A stretch of 64,000 nt of DNA, taken from a virus. The stretch is taken from positions 18,362 to 82,361 of the IMG/VR virus record IMGVR_UViG_3300013307_000002. One strand, 5' to 3'. The notes under the pieces were generated by a model. It had not been told where the DNA came from. It ran no database searches and saw only the letters and a list, made by a program, of their open reading frames with translations. Of the stretch, positions 21,134 through 28,964 are shown in pieces (the first letter of the stretch is position 1; each line of letters opens with the position of its first letter). Both the position numbers and the translations under genes were made by a program.

Positions 21134-22063
21134 ATGGGTAATCCATTCTGGTTGTATGTTGCACTAGCTGTAACTTTGGTAGTGTCTATCTTTGTTGATT
21201 TTATTGGTCACAAGGAAGGCAAAGAACAAACTTTGGCCTCAAGCGTTGTATGGTCATTGTTCTGGATTGCAGCAGCCGTAACACTCGGTGGTTATATCTA
21301 CCTTGTTTATGGGTCAACTGCTGCCAGTGAATACTTCTCAGGCTATGCAATGGAGAAAGCACTCTCTATTGATAACTTGATGGTGTTTGTTGCTATCTTC
21401 TCGTTCTTCGGTATCAAAGACAGTTATCGAAAGCATAAGATCCTGCTATGGGGTATTGCTGGAGCACTTGTGTTCCGTGCAATATTTGTAGCTTTAGGTA
21501 CTACGTTGTTCCATCTACATTGGAGCGTCGAAGTTATCTTTGGCTTACTGGTTATCTTTTCAGCTTACGCTTTGGTCAAAGGTGGAGATGATGAAGAAGA
21601 GGAAAACTATAATGAAAAACCGTACATCAGGCTGGTTCGCAAGTTCTACCCTGTGGACTCAGACTCTAACAGTAGCCGCTTTTTTACTGTTAATAACGGT
21701 GTTCGTTATGTTACGCCTATGTTTCTTTGTCTGCTCACTGTTGAGCTTAGCGACATTATGTTTTCGTTCGACTCCGTGCCAGCAGTTATCGGAATCACGA
21801 AAGAGCCACCTCTGGTATATGCGGCGATGATTATGGCCATTCTTGGCCTGAGAGCGCTGTTCTTCGTACTAGGCTGGATGATGAAGCATCTGACACGTCT
21901 CGACGCTTTCGTAGCACTTATTCTAGTGTTTGTTGGTGTTAAACTTGTTGGACACCCTTTTGGGTTGGAAATCGGGGCAACGCAAAGTCTTTATGTGGTG
22001 CTCGGTTTGCTGTTGGCTGGCGTACTTGTTTCTTTGGTTCTCCCTAAGAAAGAGAACGATTAA
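21134..22063 (+). CDS. terC: TerC-family membrane protein
   Basis: Integral inner-membrane protein of 309 aa with about eight to nine hydrophobic segments. TerC/Alx signatures: EKALSIDNLMVF at about residues 76-87 and VELSDIMFSFDSVPAV near 204-219, both with acidic residues inside the membrane that bind metal. An acidic cytoplasmic loop (DDEEEE) lies between. Family members are linked to manganese export and tellurite/stress resistance. It follows the NAMPT-like gene by 24 bases. Carriage by a phage together with TerB is unusual. Confidence 0.92.
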   Translation: MGNPFWLYVALAVTLVVSIFVDFIGHKEGKEQTLASSVVWSLFWIAAAVTLGGYIYLVYGSTAASEYFSGYAMEKALSIDNLMVFVAIFSFFGIKDSYRKHKILLWGIAGALVFRAIFVALGTTLFHLHWSVEVIFGLLVIFSAYALVKGGDDEEEENYNEKPYIRLVRKFYPVDSDSNSSRFFTVNNGVRYVTPMFLCLLTVELSDIMFSFDSVPAVIGITKEPPLVYAAMIMAILGLRALFFVLGWMMKHLTRLDAFVALILVFVGVKLVGHPFGLEIGATQSLYVVLGLLLAGVLVSLVLPKKEND

Positions 22064-22101
22064 ACAGCATCACATATTGGACTCTAACAAGGAGGTTCAA
22101 T

Positions 22102-22257
22102 ATGTTCCACTTTCTGTTTATGTCAATGCTAACTTTTGCAACAGGTTATGCAGCTTGGCATGTCGTAGGATTCTTTATTGGTTGGATTCTTGAGCTGTTA
22201 GGTTATCAGTTAGAGTTCACGAACGATAAAGATGACGAAGATTCTGACGAAGAATAA
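22102..22257 (+). CDS. Small membrane protein with acidic tail, 51 aa
   Basis: Perfect AAGGAGG site. One or two hydrophobic helices (residues 2-36) and an Asp/Glu-rich cytoplasmic tail. Directly after terC, so it may be a TerC accessory (inference). Confidence 0.72.
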   Translation: MFHFLFMSMLTFATGYAAWHVVGFFIGWILELLGYQLEFTNDKDDEDSDEE

Positions 22258-22273
22258 GAGAGTTTTTAACTTC

Positions 22274-22305
22274 GAGGGTGTCAGTTATTCTGACTTCCCT
22301 CTTTT
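22274..22305 (+). terminator. Rho-independent terminator
   Basis: GAGGG...TCAG (from 22274) pairs with CTGA...CCCTC (ending 22301), followed by TTTT. Confidence 0.8.
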
Positions 22306-22325
22306 AAACATTCTCAGGAGGTAAT

Positions 22326-22682
22326 ATGTTTAGAGGTAAAAAATGGACTCCTGAAGCTATTGAAGCTTTTGGTAAGTCCTATGAAACAGATGGCCCGAAA
22401 GCAACCGCTGCTAAATACGGTTTAACAGTAAAACATACGTATTCCTTAGCAGGTCGGTATGGTTTTAAATCTAATCCCCATAAGAACAATTGGGATGAAG
22501 GTGATGATTATTTAGTGGTTGGCCTTCATTTAGAAGGTGTGAGCCACAAAGAGATAGCACGTAAGATGGATAAGACAGAGTGGCAAATTAGCGCTCTTAT
22601 TGCCTCTTTACGGGCTAAAGGTAAGTTTGACGACTTAATGAATCGTCATGTCCGTTCTAAGTTTAAATGGGTGAAACAATGA
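22326..22682 (+). CDS. Helix-turn-helix protein, 118 aa
   Basis: Two HTH-like units: KWTPEAIEAFGKSY...TAAKYGLTVKHTYSLAGRYG (residues 6-47) and a second with GVSHKEIARKMDKTEWQISALIASLR (about 70-95). Basic tail. Probably a DNA-binding regulator. AGGAGG ribosome site; first gene of the large peptide-ligation block, so it may control it (inference). Confidence 0.72.
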   Translation: MFRGKKWTPEAIEAFGKSYETDGPKATAAKYGLTVKHTYSLAGRYGFKSNPHKNNWDEGDDYLVVGLHLEGVSHKEIARKMDKTEWQISALIASLRAKGKFDDLMNRHVRSKFKWVKQ

Positions 22683-22966
22683 AATCTACAGCAGTTTTGA
22701 CTAATCCAGTGGTTATTTGTACTGGAACTGCTATTGAAGCAGAAACAGGCACTGCAATCTGGTTAGGGTGGGGAAACATCAAAGATGATACTTCTTCAGT
22801 CGGAGATCGTCCTTTTCCTGATGGGACGCAAATTCGCACTTCTCCCATCGAAGATATCGTAACTGAGGACGGAAAGCAGTATTTAGTCACCCGTAACTCA
22901 GTTTATGAGATTTCTGGCGAAATTAACTATCAAGGGCCAGTTTTCATTAAAAAAGCTGGTAATTGA
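22679..22966 (+). CDS. Hypothetical protein, 95 aa
   Basis: Starts inside the previous stop (ATGA); an ATG 12 bases upstream lacks a ribosome site. Beta-rich soluble protein, unrecognised. A terminator follows. Confidence 0.7.
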   Translation: MKSTAVLTNPVVICTGTAIEAETGTAIWLGWGNIKDDTSSVGDRPFPDGTQIRTSPIEDIVTEDGKQYLVTRNSVYEISGEINYQGPVFIKKAGN

Positions 22967-22973
22967 GTTTTAG

Positions 22974-22994
22974 CCCCTTTTCGGAGGGGTTTTT
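22974..22994 (+). terminator. Rho-independent terminator
   Basis: CCCCT (22974-22978) pairs with AGGGG (22985-22989), followed by five T. Confidence 0.82.
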
Positions 22995-23035
22995 ACTGAA
23001 TTACTACACTAAACTCAATAATAGAAGGAAATATC

Positions 23036-23236
23036 ATGTTTAAGCCAAAACCAACCCACGCTTCAGCTATGAAACTGTTCACCGAAGCGAAAAACGAGCT
23101 GGAAGCAGCTCAAGAGATCAACCGTGCTGAAAAAGCTGAACTGACTGAAAAAATGTCAGCAGTTGAGAAAGAAGAAGCAGCTATTAACCAGTCTCTGTCC
23201 TTCTTCAACACCCTTTTCGGTACAAACAATGCATAA
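23036..23236 (+). CDS. Coiled-coil small protein, 66 aa
   Basis: Ala/Glu/Lys-rich helix predicted over residues 10-55, then SFFNTLFG. AGAAGGA ribosome site. Unrecognised. Overlaps the next lipoprotein gene by eight bases. Confidence 0.72.
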   Translation: MFKPKPTHASAMKLFTEAKNELEAAQEINRAEKAELTEKMSAVEKEEAAINQSLSFFNTLFGTNNA

Positions 23237-23699
23237 GCAGCGTTTTCTGATTCCAAGCCTCATTTTAGGGGCTTTTCTCTTATCAGGGTGCGATGATAGT
23301 GATGTGTCTCGCACTAAATTCACTGCTGAACAGCAAATCCGGCTGGCAGAGATTAAATCTCAAGAACGTATTGAGTTAGCGCGTATTTCTAAAGAAGAAA
23401 ATCGCCGAAATCTGCAAGCCCAACAGGAAGCTTCATATAATGAAGATCGTGAAGTGTATCTCGATAGTTCTAATCGTCATAGCACTAGCGATGCTAACTA
23501 TGATGGCGGGAATGGTGTGGGGTCTCACGTTCTTGCTGCCAGTGCTGGGGCTGTAGGCGGATATTTAGCTGGTAAAGCTATATCTAAGCCTGATAATCAG
23601 CAAAAAGTTTCTCAGTATAAGCGTAAAGCCTATACTCAATACCGCTTTGCTAAAAGCAAGGCATCTTCAAAATATCGTTCTCTGAAAAAACGCAAATAA
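23229..23699 (+). CDS. Lipoprotein, 156 aa
   Basis: Start chosen at the ATG that gives a proper lipoprotein signal (HKQRF, hydrophobic core, lipobox LLSGC at about residues 17-21). Mature part: charged helix, a glycine/alanine stretch (SAGAVGGYLAGKAIS) that could insert into a membrane, then a Lys/Tyr-rich tail. No clear ribosome site, so translation is probably coupled to the previous gene. Unrecognised family. Confidence 0.7.
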   Translation: MHKQRFLIPSLILGAFLLSGCDDSDVSRTKFTAEQQIRLAEIKSQERIELARISKEENRRNLQAQQEASYNEDREVYLDSSNRHSTSDANYDGGNGVGSHVLAASAGAVGGYLAGKAISKPDNQQKVSQYKRKAYTQYRFAKSKASSKYRSLKKRK

Positions 23700-23712
23700 A
23701 AGGTAATAGCAA

Positions 23713-23988
23713 ATGCTTAAAATTCACGTAAAGTTGTTAGCTAAAATTCGTTTAATTTCTCTGCGTGACATGGAAGTCGGCATGGTCTATCGAGGGTATA
23801 AGGGATTACCCAAAATCGTAGTCCATAAAACTCGTTGTACTGTTGTTGTTCGTAATCTTGGGGAGGAAAAAACATTCCCCTTCAGTATTACACGAAAAGC
23901 AGGCACTAAGCCTTTCCAAGTATTTGCTTTTACTCGTAATGACCAGAGTGATATTGATACACTGGTAAGTAAAACCCCTGCCAAATAA
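23713..23988 (+). CDS. Hypothetical basic protein, 91 aa
   Basis: AAAAGGT ribosome site. Basic, beta-rich protein (VVHKTRCTVVVRNL), perhaps a small barrel binding nucleic acid. Unrecognised. Confidence 0.72.
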   Translation: MLKIHVKLLAKIRLISLRDMEVGMVYRGYKGLPKIVVHKTRCTVVVRNLGEEKTFPFSITRKAGTKPFQVFAFTRNDQSDIDTLVSKTPAK

Positions 23989-23997
23989 GGATCTGTC

Positions 23998-24375
23998 GTG
24001 GCTAAACTTCGTCCAATTGTCGGTACTGTAGCAAATCTGTCTCTTCTTACTGAAATCGCTGAGCGTAATGTTGTTTCAGCACAAGAGCAGGCTCAGTATT
24101 TCTTCAAAGCCATTCAGGCAGCTCGTAAAAAGCTGAATGAAACGATCAGTCGTCAAAAAAACATCAAAGCAACAATTCGTCGTCGTGCTAAGTTGGGTAA
24201 TATGCCGAAAGGCGCTTTTAAAGACCTGCTTAACATGAAAGCTGAGGCTGCTTACAAAGAGTCTCAGATTCGTGCTGAAATTGAAAGCTTCAAATCTAAT
24301 TTGAATGTTTGTCGTGAAGTAGAATTCAGCTACGCTTCAATGTTGAAGTTGATTGACCTTCAATCCGATAAGTAA
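23998..24375 (+). CDS. Coiled-coil protein, 125 aa
   Basis: GTG start with AAGGA six bases before. Helical throughout and basic in the middle (IKATIRRRAKLG). Unrecognised; lies directly before the first large protein of the peptide-ligation block. Confidence 0.72.
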   Translation: MAKLRPIVGTVANLSLLTEIAERNVVSAQEQAQYFFKAIQAARKKLNETISRQKNIKATIRRRAKLGNMPKGAFKDLLNMKAEAAYKESQIRAEIESFKSNLNVCREVEFSYASMLKLIDLQSDK

Positions 24376-24383
24376 GGGTATTT

Positions 24384-25553
24384 ATGTTCCCGGTGACTCT
24401 TGAAAGCGTCGGGGGTTTGTTGCAAACGTATCAGACCCCTTGTTATGGTTTCCTTCATGAAGGTGAGTGGTGGAGTGAGAATTATGCATTCGTTGATGGC
24501 TGGCAAAACATGGTCAGTTATCCGTATCATTCCGCTTCACCACAACAGCCTTTTGGGTTCTACTGCCTACAAAACTATGGGTCTACGGTTTTTTCAGAAG
24601 AAGATAGAATCGAGTTAGATGATCTTCGTTATATCTGGAATAGTGGCGCTGTTCTTCCGACTGTAGGTTTGGGTAAAGATAATAATCCCAAAAACCCTAT
24701 TGCTAAGCAGCATTGGGGTAGCTCAAAGATCTCCTATGGTGAAGAACCAGCAACACCAGTGGATAATGTAGCTCTGTGGAGCCAAGCATCTGGAATACCT
24801 TACACTCGTAAGGAGTTCTTAGAAGCTCTTGAATCTTGGATTGATGCTGGAAGAAGTTCCGCAATGGTTTGGGATCATCGTGGCTTCATGGGTGTTCGAG
24901 CTGATGTTCCTGCTGACAGGGCTTTGTTTTATCTCATGGTAGATAGAGAGCTTTGGGATAATGATGTGAAGTCTAAGACTAACTTCATTATGGATCAGAT
25001 TCATAAGAAGGGACGTAATCCTATGATTGCCTTCCTCATGAGTCGATTAGTCTCGATTGAAACCAATGCTGTTGGTCAGACTAAGATGTACTACACTGGC
25101 AACACAGGGGATAACTGTATTTTACCTGATTCTTTACTGGTTAAAGGGTTAGGTTCTAAGTACAAAGAACCTCTTGCTGTCGAGTGGGAGCAATCTTGCT
25201 ATTCTGACAACTGTCCGCATGAAAGGGATGAAGATATCGATGAAAGAAAAGGTGGCTGGTACTTCGAATCAGAAGAGTTCTGCGCTACTGTTTCCAACTC
25301 AATGTTTAACCCACTGTTCATGCTAGAGCAAAGCAGCACCTCTGCCGTCTCCCTGATTGGGGAAGGTGAAGAAGCTACTCCGATTAATAAGCTATTCGGG
25401 ATTGAAGTGCTAGGTGAGTCTGTATTCCGATCTAGTAACTATCGATATTGGGAAATTGGTGAAATTATCAATGCCCTATCGGAAAGCGACGAAACAAAAA
25501 TCCCTTCCTCAGAGTGGGAAGATGTTATGTATAAACTCCTTATGGGTGAATAA
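24384..25553 (+). CDS. Unknown protein of the amidoligase cluster, 389 aa
   Basis: Unrecognised soluble protein rich in Trp, Tyr and acidic residues, with several cysteines (CYSDNCPHERDEDID near 270-290). No membrane segments and no nucleotide-binding loop seen. Three bases separate it from the next unknown gene, which in turn overlaps the amidoligase, so all three are co-translated and probably serve the same pathway as scaffold, substrate carrier or additional enzyme (inference). Confidence 0.82.
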   Translation: MFPVTLESVGGLLQTYQTPCYGFLHEGEWWSENYAFVDGWQNMVSYPYHSASPQQPFGFYCLQNYGSTVFSEEDRIELDDLRYIWNSGAVLPTVGLGKDNNPKNPIAKQHWGSSKISYGEEPATPVDNVALWSQASGIPYTRKEFLEALESWIDAGRSSAMVWDHRGFMGVRADVPADRALFYLMVDRELWDNDVKSKTNFIMDQIHKKGRNPMIAFLMSRLVSIETNAVGQTKMYYTGNTGDNCILPDSLLVKGLGSKYKEPLAVEWEQSCYSDNCPHERDEDIDERKGGWYFESEEFCATVSNSMFNPLFMLEQSSTSAVSLIGEGEEATPINKLFGIEVLGESVFRSSNYRYWEIGEIINALSESDETKIPSSEWEDVMYKLLMGE

Positions 25554-25556
25554 AAA

Positions 25557-26408
25557 ATGTCAACATCCTTTCTGTCCGCTCCCTCTGTCCCTCTACGAAA
25601 TGGGAGAGTAGTGGAGCAATCCCGTAGAGCGTGCTTCGGTGAGTATAATCGACTTTCTGATGAAGCTAGAAGCACACTGGAAGTCATGGAGTGGCACCCA
25701 GAAACATCTAACGGGTATAAACAGGCAAAGGAATGTCGTGAATTTATTAGCAGCTTTGGTTTCTGGAAAGATGTGTATCGAGTGACAACACTGAGTGGAA
25801 TGGCTGCTGATATCCGAGATAAACCTGCTGATTTAATTATCACTGGTTTCATGGCGGCAAGAAACTTTAGCCAGCGTCAGTATGAGTTTTTGGCAGATGG
25901 CGGTTCTTTCCCTGAAGGAACTACCTATCTTGATTCGTGCCGATACAGCTTTCTTGCCTCAGTGATTGGCGGGTCTGTTGGGGCTTTTGGTTTCAACTAC
26001 ACCGACCCGCGTAATGGCGAGAGTGGTCTTTGTCGTTTGTTAGAAGAAGATGATGCTTATGGCTTATATCTTCTGGCGTTTGGTAGTAAAGAAGAGTGTG
26101 AAGGGGCTTTCTTTCAACATCCACTGTTTACTCCGGGCACCCCTAATGACAACGGTTATCTGAGAGATGATCACCGTACCACTGCACGGAGCATGATGCG
26201 CCAGATGGGCTACACACCTCAGCAAGTAGATGTGTGGCGATCAATGTCTGATTGGCTCCGGCTGTTCCTGACCTCATCTAAAGCTCAGGCTTCTGGTAAG
26301 TTAGGTCGCTTAACTGTAGGACAGTTTATCTCTCGTCATTCACAACGTGGTAATGATATTACTACCTTCGTATCTATGTTTGAAGAACTTAAGGATATGT
26401 ACTCATGA
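25557..26408 (+). CDS. Unknown protein of the amidoligase cluster, 283 aa
   Basis: Unrecognised soluble, acidic protein. Glycine-rich stretch SVIGGSVGAFGFNYTDP near 140-156; helical C-terminus. It overlaps the amidoligase start by ATGA, evidence for tight coupling. Function not deducible. Confidence 0.82.
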   Translation: MSTSFLSAPSVPLRNGRVVEQSRRACFGEYNRLSDEARSTLEVMEWHPETSNGYKQAKECREFISSFGFWKDVYRVTTLSGMAADIRDKPADLIITGFMAARNFSQRQYEFLADGGSFPEGTTYLDSCRYSFLASVIGGSVGAFGFNYTDPRNGESGLCRLLEEDDAYGLYLLAFGSKEECEGAFFQHPLFTPGTPNDNGYLRDDHRTTARSMMRQMGYTPQQVDVWRSMSDWLRLFLTSSKAQASGKLGRLTVGQFISRHSQRGNDITTFVSMFEELKDMYS

Positions 26409-27199
26409 GTTTCACTATCGGAACCGATCCAGAGCTGTTCACCCGTCGTCAAGGCAAAATCTCCTCAGTAGCAGGTCTGCTGGGCTGTAGTAAGTCTGAG
26501 AAGTTGCATCTTAGTCAGAACGTTCGTCTGCAAGAAGATAATGTTCTTGCTGAATTCGATATTAACCCTTGTAAGGGTTTTGAGCAGTTCGATGCAACTG
26601 TGCAGGAAGGTCTGGATCTTACTCAGGCGCTTCTGGCTAAGCATGGCCTTGAGATTGCTAACGGTGTTAGTAGTCACATTTTCTCTGAAGAAGAGATGAA
26701 AAGCTTCCATAAGAGTGCTTTTGAGTTTGGATGTACTCCAGACTATAATGCTTTTACTGGTCGTCAGAACGCTTCTCCTTCAGCAGCAGATCCCGGCCTT
26801 CGTACTGCCGGTGGTCACATCCACATCGGTTATGCTGAAACAATTCCAGTCACCAAACAAAACCAGTTAACTGCTGGCGTTCTGTGTGACTATTTCCACT
26901 CACTTCCAGCGATGTTTATGGATGGTGATGAACGTCGTAAAGAGCTTTACGGCAAAGCAGGTGCAATTCGTTTCAAAGATTACGGTATCGAATATCGTTC
27001 TCTTAGTAATTTCTGGGTAACAGATAAGAATCTGCGTCGTGTCATTTACGACCAGACAGAGAAAGTTGTTCAGTTCTTGGGAACAGATAAGCTGCTTCAG
27101 CTCAACTCCCTGCTGCCTGTACAGCGTTTACAGACCATCATTAACACTAATGATAAGCGTACAGCAGAATCTTTCTTATCTCGTTTGGGTATTATTTAA
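26405..27199 (+). CDS. phiEco32-type COOH-NH2 ligase (amidoligase type 2)
   Basis: Member of the glutamine-synthetase/GCS-like superfamily of ATP-dependent carboxylate-amine ligases. Visible hallmarks: IGTDPELF (5-12), FGCTPDYNAFTG (about 108-119), GGHIHIG (about 137-143), metal- and substrate-binding positions of the fold, then AGAIRFKDYGIEYRSLSNFW (near 191-210). Predicted to join an amine to a peptide or amino-acid carboxyl group; substrate unknown. Sits with a second amidoligase, glutamine amidotransferase, ATP-grasp and GGCT-like genes. ATGA-coupled to the gene before. Confidence 0.85.
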   Translation: MSFTIGTDPELFTRRQGKISSVAGLLGCSKSEKLHLSQNVRLQEDNVLAEFDINPCKGFEQFDATVQEGLDLTQALLAKHGLEIANGVSSHIFSEEEMKSFHKSAFEFGCTPDYNAFTGRQNASPSAADPGLRTAGGHIHIGYAETIPVTKQNQLTAGVLCDYFHSLPAMFMDGDERRKELYGKAGAIRFKDYGIEYRSLSNFWVTDKNLRRVIYDQTEKVVQFLGTDKLLQLNSLLPVQRLQTIINTNDKRTAESFLSRLGII

Positions 27200-27208
27200 G
27201 GGGGCTAT

Positions 27209-27814
27209 ATGAGCTTGCTTCGTGACTATAATCACTATTACCAGCAATCTTGGGTAGGGGTGAAAGAGGGTAATCTTCTTCTCCCTATCTATGTTGAGCA
27301 GGTTATTGACAGTAGTGATTATGACAGAGATGATTACTCGGAAGAACACAGAGCGCGTCTTGAAATACACGGTTATCGCTACACTAAGAATAGTCGTGGT
27401 CGCGTGTCTGGTTCTCGTTTTTCTATCTCTGTTCTTGATGAAAGTCTTGTTCTGGAATCTCCAGACGTAGGTTACATCTCAAACGGTCATGATGTTCGTT
27501 GGGCGGTTATCCGTCCAGTTCGTCAGCGCATGAAAGGCATGGTAAGCAATAAGGTTGTTGGTACAAGTTTGGGTCGTAGCAATGAAAATGCTTCGATTAT
27601 CTACAACCTGTTTAATCCTGAATTTGAAGGTATGATTAATCGCTATATGTTTGTAGCTCCGTCTGACAATCACATCTATTATAAAGGTGCGAAAGTTGGG
27701 GTAATTACAGAAACTGGTGTTAATATTATCTCTCGGTTCTCTTACCTGCTTCCTATGCTTACCGCGTGTGAGCAGTATCGTGATTTACCTGTAACTCCTG
27801 TAGAGGCTCTATGA
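27209..27814 (+). CDS. Unknown protein between two amidoligases, 201 aa
   Basis: Unrecognised, basic beta-rich protein (GYRYTKNSRGRVSGSRFSIS; ISNGHDVRWAVIRPVRQRM). Ends four bases inside the next amidoligase gene (ATGA). Its strict position suggests a subunit or substrate-binding partner of the ligases (inference). Confidence 0.8.
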   Translation: MSLLRDYNHYYQQSWVGVKEGNLLLPIYVEQVIDSSDYDRDDYSEEHRARLEIHGYRYTKNSRGRVSGSRFSISVLDESLVLESPDVGYISNGHDVRWAVIRPVRQRMKGMVSNKVVGTSLGRSNENASIIYNLFNPEFEGMINRYMFVAPSDNHIYYKGAKVGVITETGVNIISRFSYLLPMLTACEQYRDLPVTPVEAL

Positions 27815-28947
27815 CCACTGTACAGTCTGTATTTAATCATCGTCCCCCACGGCTTAGCAGCCCGCATCCAAAAATCGCATTCAATGCCGGCGTTGGTATT
27901 GAGTTAGAGGTTGAGGGTGTAAGTCACATTGATGTACCCCTCTGGAACTGCACTGAAGATGGCTCACTTCGTAATGGTTGTGAGCTGGTTTGTGCTAATC
28001 CTTACTCTGGCGTTCAGTTGTATGAAGCGATTGAAAACCTCAGCGAATCAGTAACTCGTAGCGGTGCTCAAGGCACTTGGCGCTGTTCCACTCACGTTCA
28101 CTTAGATGTTCGTGATTGTGATGATAACACGCTGAAGAAAGTCATTCTTGCATGGGCTTTTTATGAAAAGCTCCTGTTTAAATGCTCTGGTTTCCATCGT
28201 TATCGTAGTAACTTCTGTCCGGCGTTTGCTGTTGTTCAGGCTCAGCTTTTAAACGCTTCTATAGCGTTCAATCATTCTGGTGAAAACTTCTTTCATCGTC
28301 TGGTTAGTTGCTGGGATAAATACACTTCACTGAATCTGCTCCCTTTGATGCAGTTCGGTAGTGTTGAATTCAGAATTTCTGAGCCTAAGTGGAAGCGTAC
28401 TAACCTGTTGAATCTGGTTAACCGTTTCTTAACTCTGAAAAAACTGGCTGTAGAAAACAGTCATCTGACACATCAAGCTTTTATTGATATGTTACGTGAT
28501 TTAGGTTTCTCTGCAATGATGGAATATCTGCCGCTTGATTATATGCTTGACCAGAGAGATCTGGATGATGGGTATATTCTGGCGAATGATGTTCTTAATG
28601 TTCGTGCAAGAGAGACTACTGTTGTTTCTCGTGTTACTCTTAATGTTCTGAATGCTGAAGCTATTGATAACTACGTAGTGGAAGATGTTCGTTCTGTATT
28701 GAATAACTGGACACACTATGCAGGGCACTGTGTATCTAAGAATGAGTTGTACGCTAACATTTTTAGAGAGATCTTTTCGACAGGTTCACCTCGTTCTGTA
28801 GATAGTTGTAATCTCGGAATGATTAGCCGGTTGATCGAAGAGTGGAAAGTTATTGCGCAAAGTCGTGCCGACACTGACAGTGAGATCAATGAGATTATCC
28901 TGTCGAACTGGACTAATGAATTAAGTCGTTTTATTGAAAATCTTTAA
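27811..28947 (+). CDS. Amidoligase (Amidoligase_2 family)
   Basis: Second predicted ATP-dependent carboxylate-amine ligase. Signs of the family: GVGIELEVEGV (about 28-38), W...EDGSLR-NGCELV (about 45-60), CSTHVHLDV (about 91-99), then NFCPAFAV, and LLPLMQFGSVEFRISE (near 176-191) with the conserved Glu-Arg. Residues after about 230 are helical and unassigned. It probably acts after or together with the type-2 ligase on the same product. Overlaps the previous gene by four bases. Confidence 0.83.
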   Translation: MTTVQSVFNHRPPRLSSPHPKIAFNAGVGIELEVEGVSHIDVPLWNCTEDGSLRNGCELVCANPYSGVQLYEAIENLSESVTRSGAQGTWRCSTHVHLDVRDCDDNTLKKVILAWAFYEKLLFKCSGFHRYRSNFCPAFAVVQAQLLNASIAFNHSGENFFHRLVSCWDKYTSLNLLPLMQFGSVEFRISEPKWKRTNLLNLVNRFLTLKKLAVENSHLTHQAFIDMLRDLGFSAMMEYLPLDYMLDQRDLDDGYILANDVLNVRARETTVVSRVTLNVLNAEAIDNYVVEDVRSVLNNWTHYAGHCVSKNELYANIFREIFSTGSPRSVDSCNLGMISRLIEEWKVIAQSRADTDSEINEIILSNWTNELSRFIENL

Positions 28948-28964
28948 AAATAGAGGATTATAAG

